DNA of 64,000 nucleotides, taken from positions 558,001 to 622,000 of the forward strand of contig CDRNVI010000063.1 of the NCBI GenBank assembly GCA_977017575.1, given 5' to 3'. This stretch comes from Paramoeba atlantica. Lineage: Eukaryota; Discosea. Below, one piece after another: positions 51,201-61,273 of the stretch. Every line of letters begins with the position of its first letter. Within the stretch, counting starts at the first letter, position 1. The translations under genes and the position numbers were made by a program. The notes under the pieces were generated by a model. That model made no database searches, was not told the DNA's origin, and saw only the letters and a program-made list of their open reading frames with translations.

Positions 51201-52967
51201 CGTTTTTGGGGTTCGGTCCTTTTTTGAGAGTCTTTTCGCTGTATGTACCATATTTTCCGATAAGTGTTCCCATGTGATCTCTTCCTCTTTCTTCGCCATT
51301 TCCCACACTGCTTGCTGGAAGGATGCCTTCTTCTCTTCATCTCCAAGTCTTGGCCAGGGTACCTTGCTTTGCCCCCCTGTACCTTTAGAACGCCACTTGA
51401 TTTTCACATCCGCCATAACGACGCAGTGTACTGTAGGCACTGGCGCCTTGAGTACTTTGTGCCTCCTAATGCTGGAGGCAAAGCGCTCACTGACCATGAT
51501 GTGGTCAAGCTGTCTCCGCACCTTGTTGTCCCCACGCCTTTTGCTACCTCCCTTGTTGCCGACCTCCCCTTTTACGTGCATGCACTCGCAGGCCTTGTCC
51601 CCATTTTCCTCTCCTTCCCTTCCCCTCTTCACCATACCGTTGTTATCCGTCCCCTCTGGCTCTGACCCTTTCCTTCCCATTTCCACCTTTCCTTCTTCCC
51701 CCTTCTGCCCCACCTTCTCTGCTCCTACGTTGCGACGGTCCTTTGTCTCCGCCCTCCTGCCCGGCAGCTCACATGTCCATTTCCTCTTGCTCGGGCAGAG
51801 GGTGTGTGCTGACTTACAGCCAATGGAGCACAAGAGGCCTTTCAGCTGAGAGACCGCTGGGGGATCCATGCTCGGATTCGTCACGAGCGTTATCGGTGCA
51901 TTGAAATCCCCCATGACCAATAAAGGTCTTCGTTTCCGTTCAGCCTTGACCTCACGACACGCCTTGTCCAAGTCACCCAGAAATGCCGCATGAACGGCTT
52001 CTGAGGAGTCCCGTATTGGGGCATAGACATTGAACAAAGTGCCGGTCCCCTCCTCCAGGGGATACTCAGCTCCCATCACCCTGTTGCTCACCATCCAAAC
52101 CTTCCGAAACGCATGCCGGCTCACTATGGCCATGCCATTATATGAATCGCGTGCGGCGGCCGACTGCAAATACAGGTGAAACCTCTCCCCTAGGTTTTCA
52201 ACCTGCCTGTAGAGGATTCCATCCTCATGGCCTTCCTTCGAGAAATTGTATCTGGTCTCCTGTAGGCACATGACACCAACCCCCCTTACCTGTATGAAAG
52301 CAAGCACCTCGTTCAAACGGGTGCATCTTCGAAGAGAGAATTCATCTTCCCCCTCGAGTTTTAACGTCGTAACGTTAAGCGTTGCAACGGTTGTGTCCTC
52401 CTTCACAGCGGAACCTTTGAGGTTCTCCGAATCTCGTTGGGCGTGTGTGCCACGCGACGCCCAGTGTGACCGAGGGCGGTGACGGGAGCTCCTTCGTTTT
52501 GCCCTTGCCGGGTTACTCACCTGCACCGCGCAGAGCACGACACCTGTATTCGGTAAGGGGGGAAAGGGGAGAGTCGTGTGCGGCCTCGCCACGTACCGAA
52601 CACGAAATGTACCGGCCAAAGGTTCACCTCGAGTTACCGAGGATCCCCCCTGAGTATGCCAGCCTACGCTTTTAAGATAAGCCGGCCCCTCACACACGAC
52701 CTCGCCCTCCCAAACAAACAAAGTCTCGCAACAGTTGTGTCTCCACGCGACGCGAAGATGAGCCCCAACGCGGACAAACTTACACAGCTCCCGCACCGCC
52801 CTCTGGCGGAGTTTAGCAGGCCCCTCTCGCTCGGGTGAACGAAAGATGACCCCCCGACCACGCTTGGTCCGTGTAAGGGTTTCAAAAACCTCTGTCCCCT
52901 TACACGTGCCGGAAGCATCCGCCATGTTTTTATAATTAGATTACAAAAAACGATGGTCCCCATATCA
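48295..52967 (-). mobile_element. APE-type LINE J (ingi/I-like) inserted in LINE K
   Basis: Nearly full-length element flanked by an 18-bp target duplication. The 3' end is a (TATCC)n tail (48295-48317 on plus) next to a CCGAT-TTGC-ATCGG hairpin, not a poly(A). The 5' end carries one 18-mer-type motif (52943-52957) and an ATG at 52925. Domain order APE endonuclease, RT, RNase H places it with ingi/L1Tc/I-type LINEs. No spliced leader is present at its 5' end, in contrast to group 1. Confidence 0.8.
48336..52925 (-). pseudogene. LINE J polyprotein: APE endonuclease, RT, RNase H, one in-frame stop
   Basis: About 1530 codons in a single frame with one TAA at 50064-50066, fourteen codons before the RT catalytic box YADDIALLA. 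N-terminal APE: TLNVTTL, LQETR, NVYAPIRDSS, GDFNAP and LDHIMVS, with a Lys/Gly-rich insert before LDHIMVS. RT: IPKKGDLTQIANWRPICLVN, FGFRPERST, FMDFAKAFPSVS and GILQGDVLAPYLFAL. RNase H: MYIDGSVRQ, ERAEVESLREAL, HTDSFYVWNF and NEKADTLALAG. The C-terminal tail is basic. The lone TAA is most simply a nonsense mutation. Confidence 0.8.
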
Positions 52968-53378
52968 TCGTCCCCGATGAAAGCCCCAAGGATTTTTGTT
53001 GCTTTGTTTTTGGTAATTACCCCGGCGCTCTCTAATTCTTGTGGTAATGGTTTTTCTTCCAGTCCGCCAAACCAGACACATTTTTTGGGAGCAACTATTA
53101 GATTTTGTTCCTCTAGAAGCGTTTTTAGTCGGGAGAAGGCACTGGCCAATCGCTCGGGGTTTTTTGACGCAATAGTTACATCATCGACATAAGCGTTGAT
53201 TGTGATATCAGGGTGCTCTGCAGACAGAGTTTCAAGGATTGGTTGCAATAGGGCACAGAAATAAACCGATGAAAGTGTGGACCCTTGTCGGACACCATTT
53301 GTGCTTGGAATTGTTCCTACATGTTGACCTTGATTTCCGTAGTATAGCAACTCAGATGCCGTTGCGTATTCAGTACGT
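52968..53378 (-). pseudogene. LINE K, RT palm part, 5' of LINE J
   Basis: Reads ATASELLYYGNQGQHVGTI...NGVRQGSTLSSVYFCALLQP...INAYVDDVTIAS...KKCVWFGG...KILGAFIGDDD and stops at LINE J. It is 5'-truncated near 53378, where the sequence folds back into a plus-strand fragment through a repeated CAGATGCCGTTGCGT (53353-53367 and 53386-53400). Confidence 0.75.
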
Positions 53379-53397
53379 GCGTGTTCAGATGCCGTTG

Positions 53398-53714
53398 CGT
53401 GTACCAATGCTCTCCGGCGGTGCAATGCACAGCAACACCAAAGCGCTTATCACAACCCTGGCTGATGCATGTGGACTCGAACGGGACTTCGTAGTACAGG
53501 ATTTCACCCTTCGACTACAGGAACTTAACGGTTCAGTGGTGATGTCCCAACTCCGCAAATACATAGCCACAACTCAAGTGGACAATACGGCTTTTTAGGC
53601 ACGTGCGAGTTTTTCGGTAGGCGTTGACTATTGATATAAGAGTTGAAGTTTAGACGACTGAAAGTCTATGAAAAGAAACTGAGATGAATGTTCACAGACA
53701 GTGACACCTTCAGC
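53398..53714 (+). pseudogene. Group 2 LINE C-terminal fragment, plus strand
   Basis: VPMLSGGAMHSNTKALITTLADACG...VVQDFTLRLQELNGSVVMSQLRKYI, stop at 53598, then about 115 bp of 3' UTR. It is closest to the C-terminus of mini-element N (DYVIQDFTLRLQEFNG). The join to K is head-to-head and looks like an inversion or template switch. Confidence 0.65.
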
Positions 53715-56444
53715 ATGGAAAAACCTCTGGAAGGGTTTCAATGTAGCAAGACCATATACGGCTTTCGCCAGGGCTGGTCGCGATGGGGAGTTGAAGGCGT
53801 TTTTTACATCTACGGATAGGATGCGCGAGCCGTCGCGATATAGGGAGTTTAGCCGATGTACAATCTTCTCGCAGCCTGACTTAGATAGAACTCCTTGTTG
53901 GAGCGGCGCAAATAGCGGTTGCAGGGTGGGTTCAAATCGCTGAACAAGGACCAAGCCAGAAAGTTTCATTAGGACTTCACCAATTGCGATCGGGCGGATG
54001 CCTCCATCAGGCTTGGGAATACCAATTAACCTTGCTCGTGTTAATCGGCGCATCAGTTCTTTAGTGAGAAATCCATTGATCAGGTCCTGAATCATGTGGC
54101 AAAGACTCCCGCAGCATACAGGGTCATCGATGAGTATGCGTACTATCGTGTCCGTCGTACCAGTTGGTCCGGGGCTAGCTCCTTTGGCGAGGCGCAACCC
54201 AGCAGAGCGGAGTTCAGTAGGGGTGAGTCCGCCTATTAGGGGGGCGTCACATGGAAGATCAAGTTCGTATGGGTTTTGTGGGTGTAAGTCTTGAAGTTTC
54301 TTGAATGTCTCTTCTTCGGATAAGTATTGCTTCTCAATTTTGCGGTCAAGCACTTGAGCTCCTTTCCTGGCATATCCTTCTATCACGAGCCGTGTTGCTC
54401 TTTTAATGGCTCGTTTATCAGAAGCCGTGAGGTCTCCCTTGTTCTCCGAAAGTTCGTCTCCATTGTCTTCTTTTCCATTCGAACGATCCAAAAGTGCTTT
54501 CCCATCTTTCATATTCTGTTGGGCTGAGTCTCGCGCTGTTTCCTCCGGCGGGAATGGTCGCCGACGTCTGTTGCGATTGGATTGTTGTCGAAGTGTAGCT
54601 AAGGATGTTTTCATGGCCGAGAGGACCGCGTGCCAGATTTTATGTCTTTGTGGGTAAGGGCTGTTCGCGTAGTCACTCATTATTTCTCGGTAAGTGACGA
54701 TGACGCCTGGTATTAACTCAGGCCTCATAACTCGTGATGTTGGGATAGGTGCGCGGTCCAGGTCGTCGTCAGTCCAATCAGGGACGGGAAGGGCTGCATT
54801 GGGAATGTGCGGGATCGACTGGTTCAGCTTCGGTGGACAGGTTTCTGGGGGCGGTGGAGTACAGTGCCATATAATTTTGTACACTCTAACCGTTTCTTGT
54901 GGTGGCAGCGTTCCGAAAAATTCTTCATCGATCTTGTGGCCTGCAATACCTTTGTATTGCAAGTTCAATTTGGCGGCACCTTTTCTCCTATTCACGCTGG
55001 TAACTTTGCCAATAGATATATTGATCTGGTCTCGGTTATCGAATGTCCATGCGATGGTGCACATCGCTCCCTTTTTGACATGTTTCGAGGCATTCCACAA
55101 ATGATCGGCGGGAATCGGATAGTGAGACTGCGGTGACATAGACCCAAGCTCAGTGCATATCCGTCCAGAATCGACTTCTTCGTCGAAGCAAATTCTTTCT
55201 AAGTCGTCGTGTCTTGCGTGCGGATCGATCGAGTTGACCTTGTCGGGCTCGTGTCCTCCTTCTGTCGTACCTTCCTGATTTTCGGTGGGTTGAATTATCT
55301 CCCCTATGCTATAATCATCCTCTCTTTCAACCACTCCGGCAGTGTAAAGTTCACCGATCGGTAGTGGGATCGACGGGTTGTTTTCGTTGTCTACCGGAAG
55401 AGGTGCTGGGAGGGGAGGATATTGCGGAGAAAGAGTTCTTGTTTCTGCGTGTCCAGCCTGTGCATTCGAGACGGCGGCCTCTGCCTTGGTGGTGGAAAAG
55501 GGTGGAGGAGATTCGCAATCGTGGAAGTCTCCCGCCGTTTCATTTTCATCCTGCTCCGATTGTGATGCACGCGATGTACATGTAGGTGGTGTTTCATCAT
55601 CGTTGGGAGTCCGATAATCGGGTTTTACAGGCGTGAAATACGTATCAGGTGTATCCCCTTCGGGCGCGTCGGAGAAGATGTCGAAACCTCGCACGTCGTG
55701 AAACCATCCCTCCCCATGATTTGAGTAGCCGTTGACGTATTGTTTTTTTAGTGGGCTTTCATCTCTCTTCAATAAATGAGCTCCGTTGAGGGTTTGAAGT
55801 CCCTTCCAGACTGTTTTCCCGACAAAACCGGCCACTTTCCCGAAGGCCGCCAGCCGATTTGTCTGATTTACCGCTACCCGGTTTGGAGTTACTTTTTCGA
55901 GTCCTTCTTGTGAAGCCTGTTTCGCTGTTATCGCTTTCGCGGCAGCTTCCTGCGCGGCGGCTTCTTTCGCGGCAGCTTCCTTCGTGGCGGTTTCTTTTGC
56001 GACAGCCTCCTGTTCTTTCATTGTATCAAGCAGGTGCTGGAAGGATCTATAACGAGTGCCGCGTCGACGGATGACGATTTTACCGGGCGACGCTTTGCCT
56101 ATTGAAGGGTAAGAGGTTAGGGAGGTGTTCTTTGTTGATACGCTTGTTTCGCAACTCGCGCTGCCTTTCTCCGTTCTGTTGCATGATGGCTCACGCGACT
56201 TCGGGGCCGTGAAATTGATTGACGATTGGTCCGGTCGTTGCGGTGGTGGCTGCAGTGGTGGCTGTGGTGGTGGTGGCGATCGTTGCTGCGGCGGTGGCGA
56301 CTTCTGGGGCGGTGGTGGCGATGGCGGCGGTAGTAGCGTTGGCTTTTCCGCGGGGAGTCTCTTCTTCCGGCGTGTGGGGGGAAGCGACTGGACGACGGGA
56401 GCTACCCCCGTCTCCTTCGCTTTGGCACGCGTGAGCATGCCCAT
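53715..56444 (-). pseudogene. LINE L polyprotein, N-terminal half
   Basis: The only nearly complete group 2 N-terminus here. It opens MGMLTRAKAKETGVAPVVQ, then a proline-rich stretch (about residues 35-75) and an Ala/Lys/Glu heptad-like helix (KEAAAKEAAAQEAA, about 145-185). An acidic linker leads to a compact segment near residues 465-545 (GAMCTIAWTFDN...ISIGKVTSVNRRKGAAKLNLQYKG) that resembles a small beta-barrel (Tudor/SH3-like; inference only). RT fingers follow: LAKGASPGPTGTTD, LTRARLIGIPKPDGG and VDVKNAFNSPSR. Group 2 similarity ends at FQRFFHAE (53716), and the next 28 codons are foreign. Confidence 0.7.
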
Positions 56445-56480
56445 TTCAAAGAAAAAGAGTAGGAAAGAAAAACAATTTTT
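53715..56480 (-). mobile_element. Group 2 LINE L, 5' half
   Basis: Retains the 5' end and N-terminal ORF but loses everything after RT motif A. 3' truncation is unusual for LINEs and implies a later deletion or rearrangement. No spliced leader is visible at its 5' end. Confidence 0.7.
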
Positions 56481-56556
56481 GTAAATTATGCAGTCTGACT
56501 TAGCTTCTAATATCGATTAGAAGTTCGGATTCTCTTTTGACCATGGATCTCCAACT

Positions 56557-58686
56557 CTAAATTCCCAACTCTGCGGCACCCTTATCCTTCTCCAGAAAAG
56601 ACCGCAGCTGTGAATGCACAACGGCCCCATTTAACTCTTGCAGGTGGAGCTGAAATTCGAGGTGTACTTGCTTCCGGGGGAGACAGCACGCATCTGCTAG
56701 AGCACTCAGAAGGGACTTCGTGTTGTGGTGAAGCGCCCCCCCTGACAGCATTGGAATGCATCTGAACATGTCCTCAGGAATTGTGCCGGGTCGGACGTAA
56801 GTGTCATGCTTTCGTTTGATGGCATCACGAAACAGCTTTGCACAGTTTGTACCTAGGTTCGATGCCGCTAATTCATGAATTACGGTGAAATCATAAAAAA
56901 TTTCCCCTGTATTCCAAAAAACGACAAGGTCAGGTCCTGATCTTCGAAAAGAACGACCACCGCATACCTTTTCATGCGTCCGCCGGTAATCAGAGTCCAC
57001 TTTCTGGTTACACTGCGTGCACGCAAATGTCGAGAAATTACGCGGTTCTTTTTCGCATGGAATGCCTGCCTTCAAACAGAGCTCGTAAAGAAAATTGACT
57101 AGCGAATTATGTTTTGTAGTTGCGTTTAAGCCTGGGCACTTCGAACACCCGGGGATGTGTGTTAAAATTGTTTGCGATTCTAGTAGCATTTTGCAACCCG
57201 GGCAGAGCAATTGCTTAGGTAGACTCGGATGAGCAATACCCAATCTCGGCATCATTGCAAGCGAGAACAAATGCGAGGGCACAAATTTTGCATTGGACAT
57301 AACCCATTCTGCATTACCCGTGTAACTTACCGCTTCCAGGATGGAGGCACTATTCGCTGTCGATGATGTTAAAGATTCCCACGCCTGCGTATGTAGTTTT
57401 GCCGCTACTGTGTGTTCGTCGAATGGCACGTTTGTGTCCTTGTCGCTGTGGGCGCTGTCGCTTGTGTTTACTTCACGTTGTTCAGTCCGAGCTGAAAGAT
57501 TTTTTGGGCGCTCAAAAACCGAAAACCATGAAGATTCAAAAGCGGCATGTCTCGTTGGAAGGCACGCTGTTAAACCTAACCCGCCTTTCTTCACCGGTAG
57601 CCTGATTTGCGTTATTTGCTCCTTTGTGAGTGATCCGAACCAGGATTGTAGAACGTGTTCCACCTCTTTATCAAAACGTTCTGTCAATGCCTCCGATGCA
57701 TCGGGATGGTGCACCCGCATTTGATATCTTTGTCGGACGTTAACGCATTTTGACAACAATTTCGCAGAAGTATTGTTTAACCCCATGAGTTTCAGACGAC
57801 GGAAAATGTCGTTGTGTTTCTGGAGAGAAGTAAGAAGTTGCTCACTGATCTTAGAGTCCTCCCCAATGAATGCGCCTAAAGTCTTCAATGTGTGTTCCGC
57901 ATTTCTTACCTCTGCATCGCATAACTCTTGAGGCATAGGTACTTTTCCCATCCCTCCAAACCACAAGCATTTGTGCGTTGATACTACGAGGCTAAAGTCT
58001 TTCAACAGGGCTTGGAGCCGGGTAAATGCTTTCGAAAGTTGAACTGCGTCATTTGATACAAGATTAACGTCGTCGACGTAAGCATGGACCTCGGCCAGCC
58101 GACCTCGGCCAGCGACCTCGGCCACCCGATCGTCCTCCGAGATGTCTGATCCTGATGCAGATGAGCTCTCCGATCCTTCGTCATGTGACATGTCCGCTTG
58201 TCCGAGGTTCGCCTTCGTTAGATCAGAGCTACGGAGTATCACTTTTACCTTTTTCGGAGTTTTCTTCAGTCGTGTCTCTTTTCTGATCTTAATTTTCAAG
58301 GATGACTCTCCAGTTTGACTTCTTCGTAGAATTTCATTTCTCCGAACACTGGCAAAAGCGGTTTCCTCGTCTTTCGTGTTGTGGCGGCCGTGGTCTGACG
58401 TTGGGTTTTTCTCGATGCTTTGCGCTTTGTGTTCCATCTTCTTTTGCCAGTTGAGGGGAATATGCTGTGGAATGGGGGTTGTGTACATGAGGTCGTCGTA
58501 CGTGCTAGCGTCTTGGATGAGTTTCTTGTTTGCCTCAAACTGGTCCCATGATCCAATCTCGTGTCTATTCGCTTGTTCCGTAAAGTTCAAGTTGTGCTCC
58601 TTTACGCCAGTGGACCTCACTGCTGCAGTGTTCTGCTGCTGATGCGACGGCGTGCCTTGCGCCGCCCTCGGGGGAGGTTCTGACAT
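56557..58686 (-). CDS. LINE M chimeric polyprotein
   Basis: 709 codons, uninterrupted. Residues 1-130 carry the group 1 signature IGSWDQFEANKKLI...YTTPIPQHIP and GRHNTKDEE (compare GHHNTTTEE in C). From about residue 200 the protein is group 2: VHAYVDDVNLVSN, KCLWFGG, LGAFIGEDS, LMGLNNTSAKLLS, LPVKKGGLGLTA, knuckle CPGCKMLL...THIPGC, RLE RRSGPDLVVFW and FYDFTVIHELAAS. RT fingers and motif A are missing, so it is not an autonomous RT, but the in-frame fusion would give a stable protein with an intact endonuclease. Confidence 0.75.
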   Translation of the reverse strand: MSEPPPRAAQGTPSHQQQNTAAVRSTGVKEHNLNFTEQANRHEIGSWDQFEANKKLIQDASTYDDLMYTTPIPQHIPLNWQKKMEHKAQSIEKNPTSDHGRHNTKDEETAFASVRRNEILRRSQTGESSLKIKIRKETRLKKTPKKVKVILRSSDLTKANLGQADMSHDEGSESSSASGSDISEDDRVAEVAGRGRLAEVHAYVDDVNLVSNDAVQLSKAFTRLQALLKDFSLVVSTHKCLWFGGMGKVPMPQELCDAEVRNAEHTLKTLGAFIGEDSKISEQLLTSLQKHNDIFRRLKLMGLNNTSAKLLSKCVNVRQRYQMRVHHPDASEALTERFDKEVEHVLQSWFGSLTKEQITQIRLPVKKGGLGLTACLPTRHAAFESSWFSVFERPKNLSARTEQREVNTSDSAHSDKDTNVPFDEHTVAAKLHTQAWESLTSSTANSASILEAVSYTGNAEWVMSNAKFVPSHLFSLAMMPRLGIAHPSLPKQLLCPGCKMLLESQTILTHIPGCSKCPGLNATTKHNSLVNFLYELCLKAGIPCEKEPRNFSTFACTQCNQKVDSDYRRTHEKVCGGRSFRRSGPDLVVFWNTGEIFYDFTVIHELAASNLGTNCAKLFRDAIKRKHDTYVRPGTIPEDMFRCIPMLSGGALHHNTKSLLSALADACCLPRKQVHLEFQLHLQELNGAVVHSQLRSFLEKDKGAAELGI

Positions 58687-58715
58687 AAAAGAAAGAAAAG
58701 CAAAGTAGTAAAAAT

Positions 58716-58731
58716 CAACAAGGTACAGAAA
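58716..58731 (-). other. Partial spliced leader at 5' end of LINE M
   Basis: Minus strand TTTCTGTACCTTGTTG followed by M's 5' UTR; the first half of the leader is absent. The adjoining AGGTTCTTGTTAGG (58732-58745) is unassigned. Confidence 0.7.
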
Positions 58732-58745
58732 AGGTTCTTGTTAGG

Positions 58746-59508
58746 TTTTTTTTTTTTTTTGGACCTGAACCTGGAAATAAACTTCCACAAGTGTGAAATC
58801 TTTATGAGACATGTTCACCTTCCCCCCTTCTCTCAATTTTCAAAGAGAAACTATCCCGAAAATGAAATCTATATAATTTTATAAGCTGACTCAGCTTATA
58901 GTGATATTGTGTTTAGAACTTATATACTATATTCTTGAGTTTGCGTGCAGCCGTCTAAGTATTTCTTTAGCTGCGCATAAATCCCTAATCCATTAAGCTC
59001 CTGAATCGTCAGCTTCATTTCGAGTTCGACCTGTTTCCTGTTTAGCATGGCCGCGTCTGCTAGCGAGTGTACCAAATTCTGCGTATTGCGGTGCAAAGCG
59101 CCTCCTGCCAGTACGGGTAAACATTGAAATGAGTCTTCACGAATTAAGTTCGTACGTACATATGTGTTGGACTTTCGCTGCAGCGCGTCATTCATGAGCT
59201 GTGTGCATTTCTTTCCACGATTAGACATTGAGAGTTCGTGAATAACTGTCAGATCATAGAAGACCGCACCCGTGTTCCAATAGATCACGAGATCGGGGCC
59301 AGACCGACAAAGTTTTTTTCCTGCACAAGTCTTCTGATGTACCAACTGGTTTTCCGGACTGATTGTAGATCGGCAAGCGATGCACTTCCACGTAGAAAAG
59401 TTTCTAGGTTCCGTTTCACATGGGATGCCTGCTTTCACGCATAGACGATGTAAAAATCCGACAAGTGAGTTATGTTTCACGGTCGTATTTATACCTGAAC
59501 ATTGAGCA
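58746..59508 (-). mobile_element. 5'-truncated group 2 LINE H
   Basis: T-run 58746-58764, a 3' UTR of about 155 bp starting with the 77-bp module shared with LINE I, and an ORF from 58920 to the truncation at 59508. There another element's T-run (59509-59521) abuts. The 77 bp from 59522 to 59597 are AT-rich with no gene. Confidence 0.75.
58920..59507 (-). pseudogene. LINE H endonuclease C-terminus
   Basis: QCSGINTTVKHNSLVGFLHRLCVKAGIP, a CIAC...H..TC cluster, RSGPDLVIYW and FYDLTVIHELSMSN, ending LTIQELNGLGIYAQLKKYL. The RLE domain is complete; RT and the first half of the knuckle are missing. Confidence 0.75.
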
Positions 59509-59597
59509 TTTTTTTTTTTTTGTTTTCCGAAAACGAAAGCGTTCTAAAAATATATATATATCTTTCGGAAGGCATTTTTCTGTAGAATTCCGATAGC

Positions 59598-60001
59598 TTT
59601 TTTTTTTTGACGTTATCCCTCCGGGTGTAGATCCTTAAGCTTTTTTTTTTTCGTATTCCTAATTTATCCTCCTACCTTTTCCACTTCTTCCTATTACTAC
59701 CTTATCCACCAAATAAGTCCAGACTCGGACTCGACTCTAATAAGCATACTCATCTTTCGGATCCGGTAAGTAGCTACGCAATTGCGCCTGGACTATCGCT
59801 CCATTCAATTCCTGTTGAAGAAGCACAAAATCATTCAGAATCGCCTTGGGTTCGCGGTAGACCTTTTCCGCCAGGAGCTGTAGTAGAGATTTTGTGTTAT
59901 TGTGGAGAGCCCCGCAGGACAATATAGGGAGGCATTGAAATTGATCATTTCGCAACATAGTTGATTTTACATATTTCGCATGCTTCCGAGCGATGGCGAT
60001 T
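59598..60001 (-). mobile_element. LINE F copy with candidate 3' transduction
   Basis: Order on the minus strand: last 80 or so codons of F, its 3' UTR, an 11-nt A-run (59641-59651), 30 nt matching YR element 2 just downstream of F at 37033-37062, two extra bases and a second A-run (59598-59608). The coding part (59737-59958) is identical to F's C-terminus. The simplest reading is a read-through transcript from an F copy inserted in the YR element, polyadenylated 30 nt downstream and then reverse transcribed. Confidence 0.7.
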
Positions 60002-60346
60002 GAGCACAGCCTGGGATATGGGTGAGGGCGTTTCGGTTATTGAGGAGAATACCGCACCCTGGAAACAATAGACTGGTAGGTAGATCTGGGTGTTGGGCAT
60101 TTAGTCGTGGCATAATCGCGAGTTTGAAGAGATGGGAAGGGATGTACTTCGCGTTGGAAAGGATCCAGTCGCTGTTTCCTTTGAAGGATGTGGCTTGTAG
60201 AATGTGCTTAATGTCGGGATCCGTTTGCAACTCTTTCAATACTTCGACGATGAATGCTGGTGGAAGCTTTTTCGTCCACTGGTATGACTTTCATTGTCGA
60301 GTTCTTAGGAATAGACGGGTGTGATGGCACCGCGTTGTCGATCCGA
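60002..60346 (-). pseudogene. Group 2 LINE O fragment
   Basis: Linker and knuckle region: QATSFKGNSDWILSNAKYIPSHLFKLAIMPRLNAQHPDLP, then a knuckle where the first Cys is replaced (FPGCGILL...THIPGC). It is truncated on both sides. To its right, 60347-60484 contains two short T-run-bounded pieces without genes. Confidence 0.65.
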
Positions 60347-60609
60347 GCTTTTTTTTTAACCCATCTAACCTAAATTTATTCATTACTAACAAAGGAAAAT
60401 TTTTTTTTTTACCTACCAAATAATTATATTAGGACCAGAATCCAATCAATATCCAAAAGACTCAAGGCGGGCATCCAACATTAGTTTTTTTTTTTTTTAC
60501 ATAATATGACCGGTCTTTTCAGATAATGAAAAATATGATTTTCTCTCATGTGTTGAGCCGGAACCAAAATTACTTTCTCAAGTTTTCATAATTAATAAAG
60601 AATGGTTGA

Positions 60610-61245
60610 TTAAATCGCCGTATCTTCTCGGCTCTGCGGCACTAGAAATTTGCCAAGTTGCGAGAGAACAACCCATCCGTTGAATTCTTGTAATCGAAGT
60701 GTAAAATCTTGGATCACGTAATCCCGCGCTAATCCGAGCTGATTTCCTTCTGGGTGACGAATGGTTGGGCTCTCGTCTTGCGACACTTTGTCAGCTCTTG
60801 TCTGAAGAAGGTTGAGTTGTTTGTTTCGCCGATTGAAGAAATTTGAAGACAGCAGTGCGTTCTTAATTGTGACTTTGCAGTCACTTTTCGGCAGTGGGGT
60901 CGGCGATCGACGCATCGACGGAGGAGGAGATTGTGGACACGCAGATGGCGTTGATGGTGGTGATGGCGGCGGTAGTGGCGGCGGAAGTGGCGGTGAAGTA
61001 GGTGACCGCGATGCGGCGGGGACGGGCGATGGAAGAGACGGAGTTTCAGTGGACAAAGTCGTGGGTGGTGAGGGCGGCGGGGGCGGCGGGGGCGGCGGGG
61101 GCGGCGAAGGAGAAGCGCTCGGTTCGGACGGAGCCTCAGGCGGTTTCTCCTCAATTGTTTTCTTCCTGCGACGGGTCGGAGGTAGAGGCTGTACGACGGG
61201 AGCTACTCCCGTTTCTTTCGCCCGGCTCCGCGTGATCATGCCCAT
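60610..61245 (-). CDS. Mini-LINE N fusion ORF
   Basis: 211 codons, uninterrupted. MGMITRSRAKETGVAPVVQ matches the start of L. A long proline-rich tract with a run of eleven Pro follows (about residues 45-120). The last 40 residues (DYVIQDFTLRLQEFNGWVVLSQLGKFL) match group 2 C-termini. All enzymatic domains are absent. Any product would be a proline-rich, basic protein. Confidence 0.65.
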   Translation of the reverse strand: MGMITRSRAKETGVAPVVQPLPPTRRRKKTIEEKPPEAPSEPSASPSPPPPPPPPPPPSPPTTLSTETPSLPSPVPAASRSPTSPPLPPPLPPPSPPSTPSACPQSPPPSMRRSPTPLPKSDCKVTIKNALLSSNFFNRRNKQLNLLQTRADKVSQDESPTIRHPEGNQLGLARDYVIQDFTLRLQEFNGWVVLSQLGKFLVPQSREDTAI

Positions 61246-61273
61246 GAAAGTGAGAAAGTAATAGAAAATAAAT

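Larger units (their letters stand above)
56490..58731 (-). mobile_element. Chimeric LINE M: group 1 head, group 2 tail
   Basis: The 5' end has the last 16 nt of the spliced leader (58716-58731), and a 709-codon ORF fills most of the element. The N-terminal 150 or so codons are group 1 and the rest is group 2. The joint lies at a triplicated GACCTCGGCCAGC (about 58089-58127). No clear poly(A) was found at the left end, so that boundary is approximate. Confidence 0.7.

Noticed and set aside
60610-61245. Host proline-rich protein gene
   Set aside because: Its first 19 codons match LINE L, its last 40 match group 2 C-termini, and it has LINE ends with leader and poly(A).
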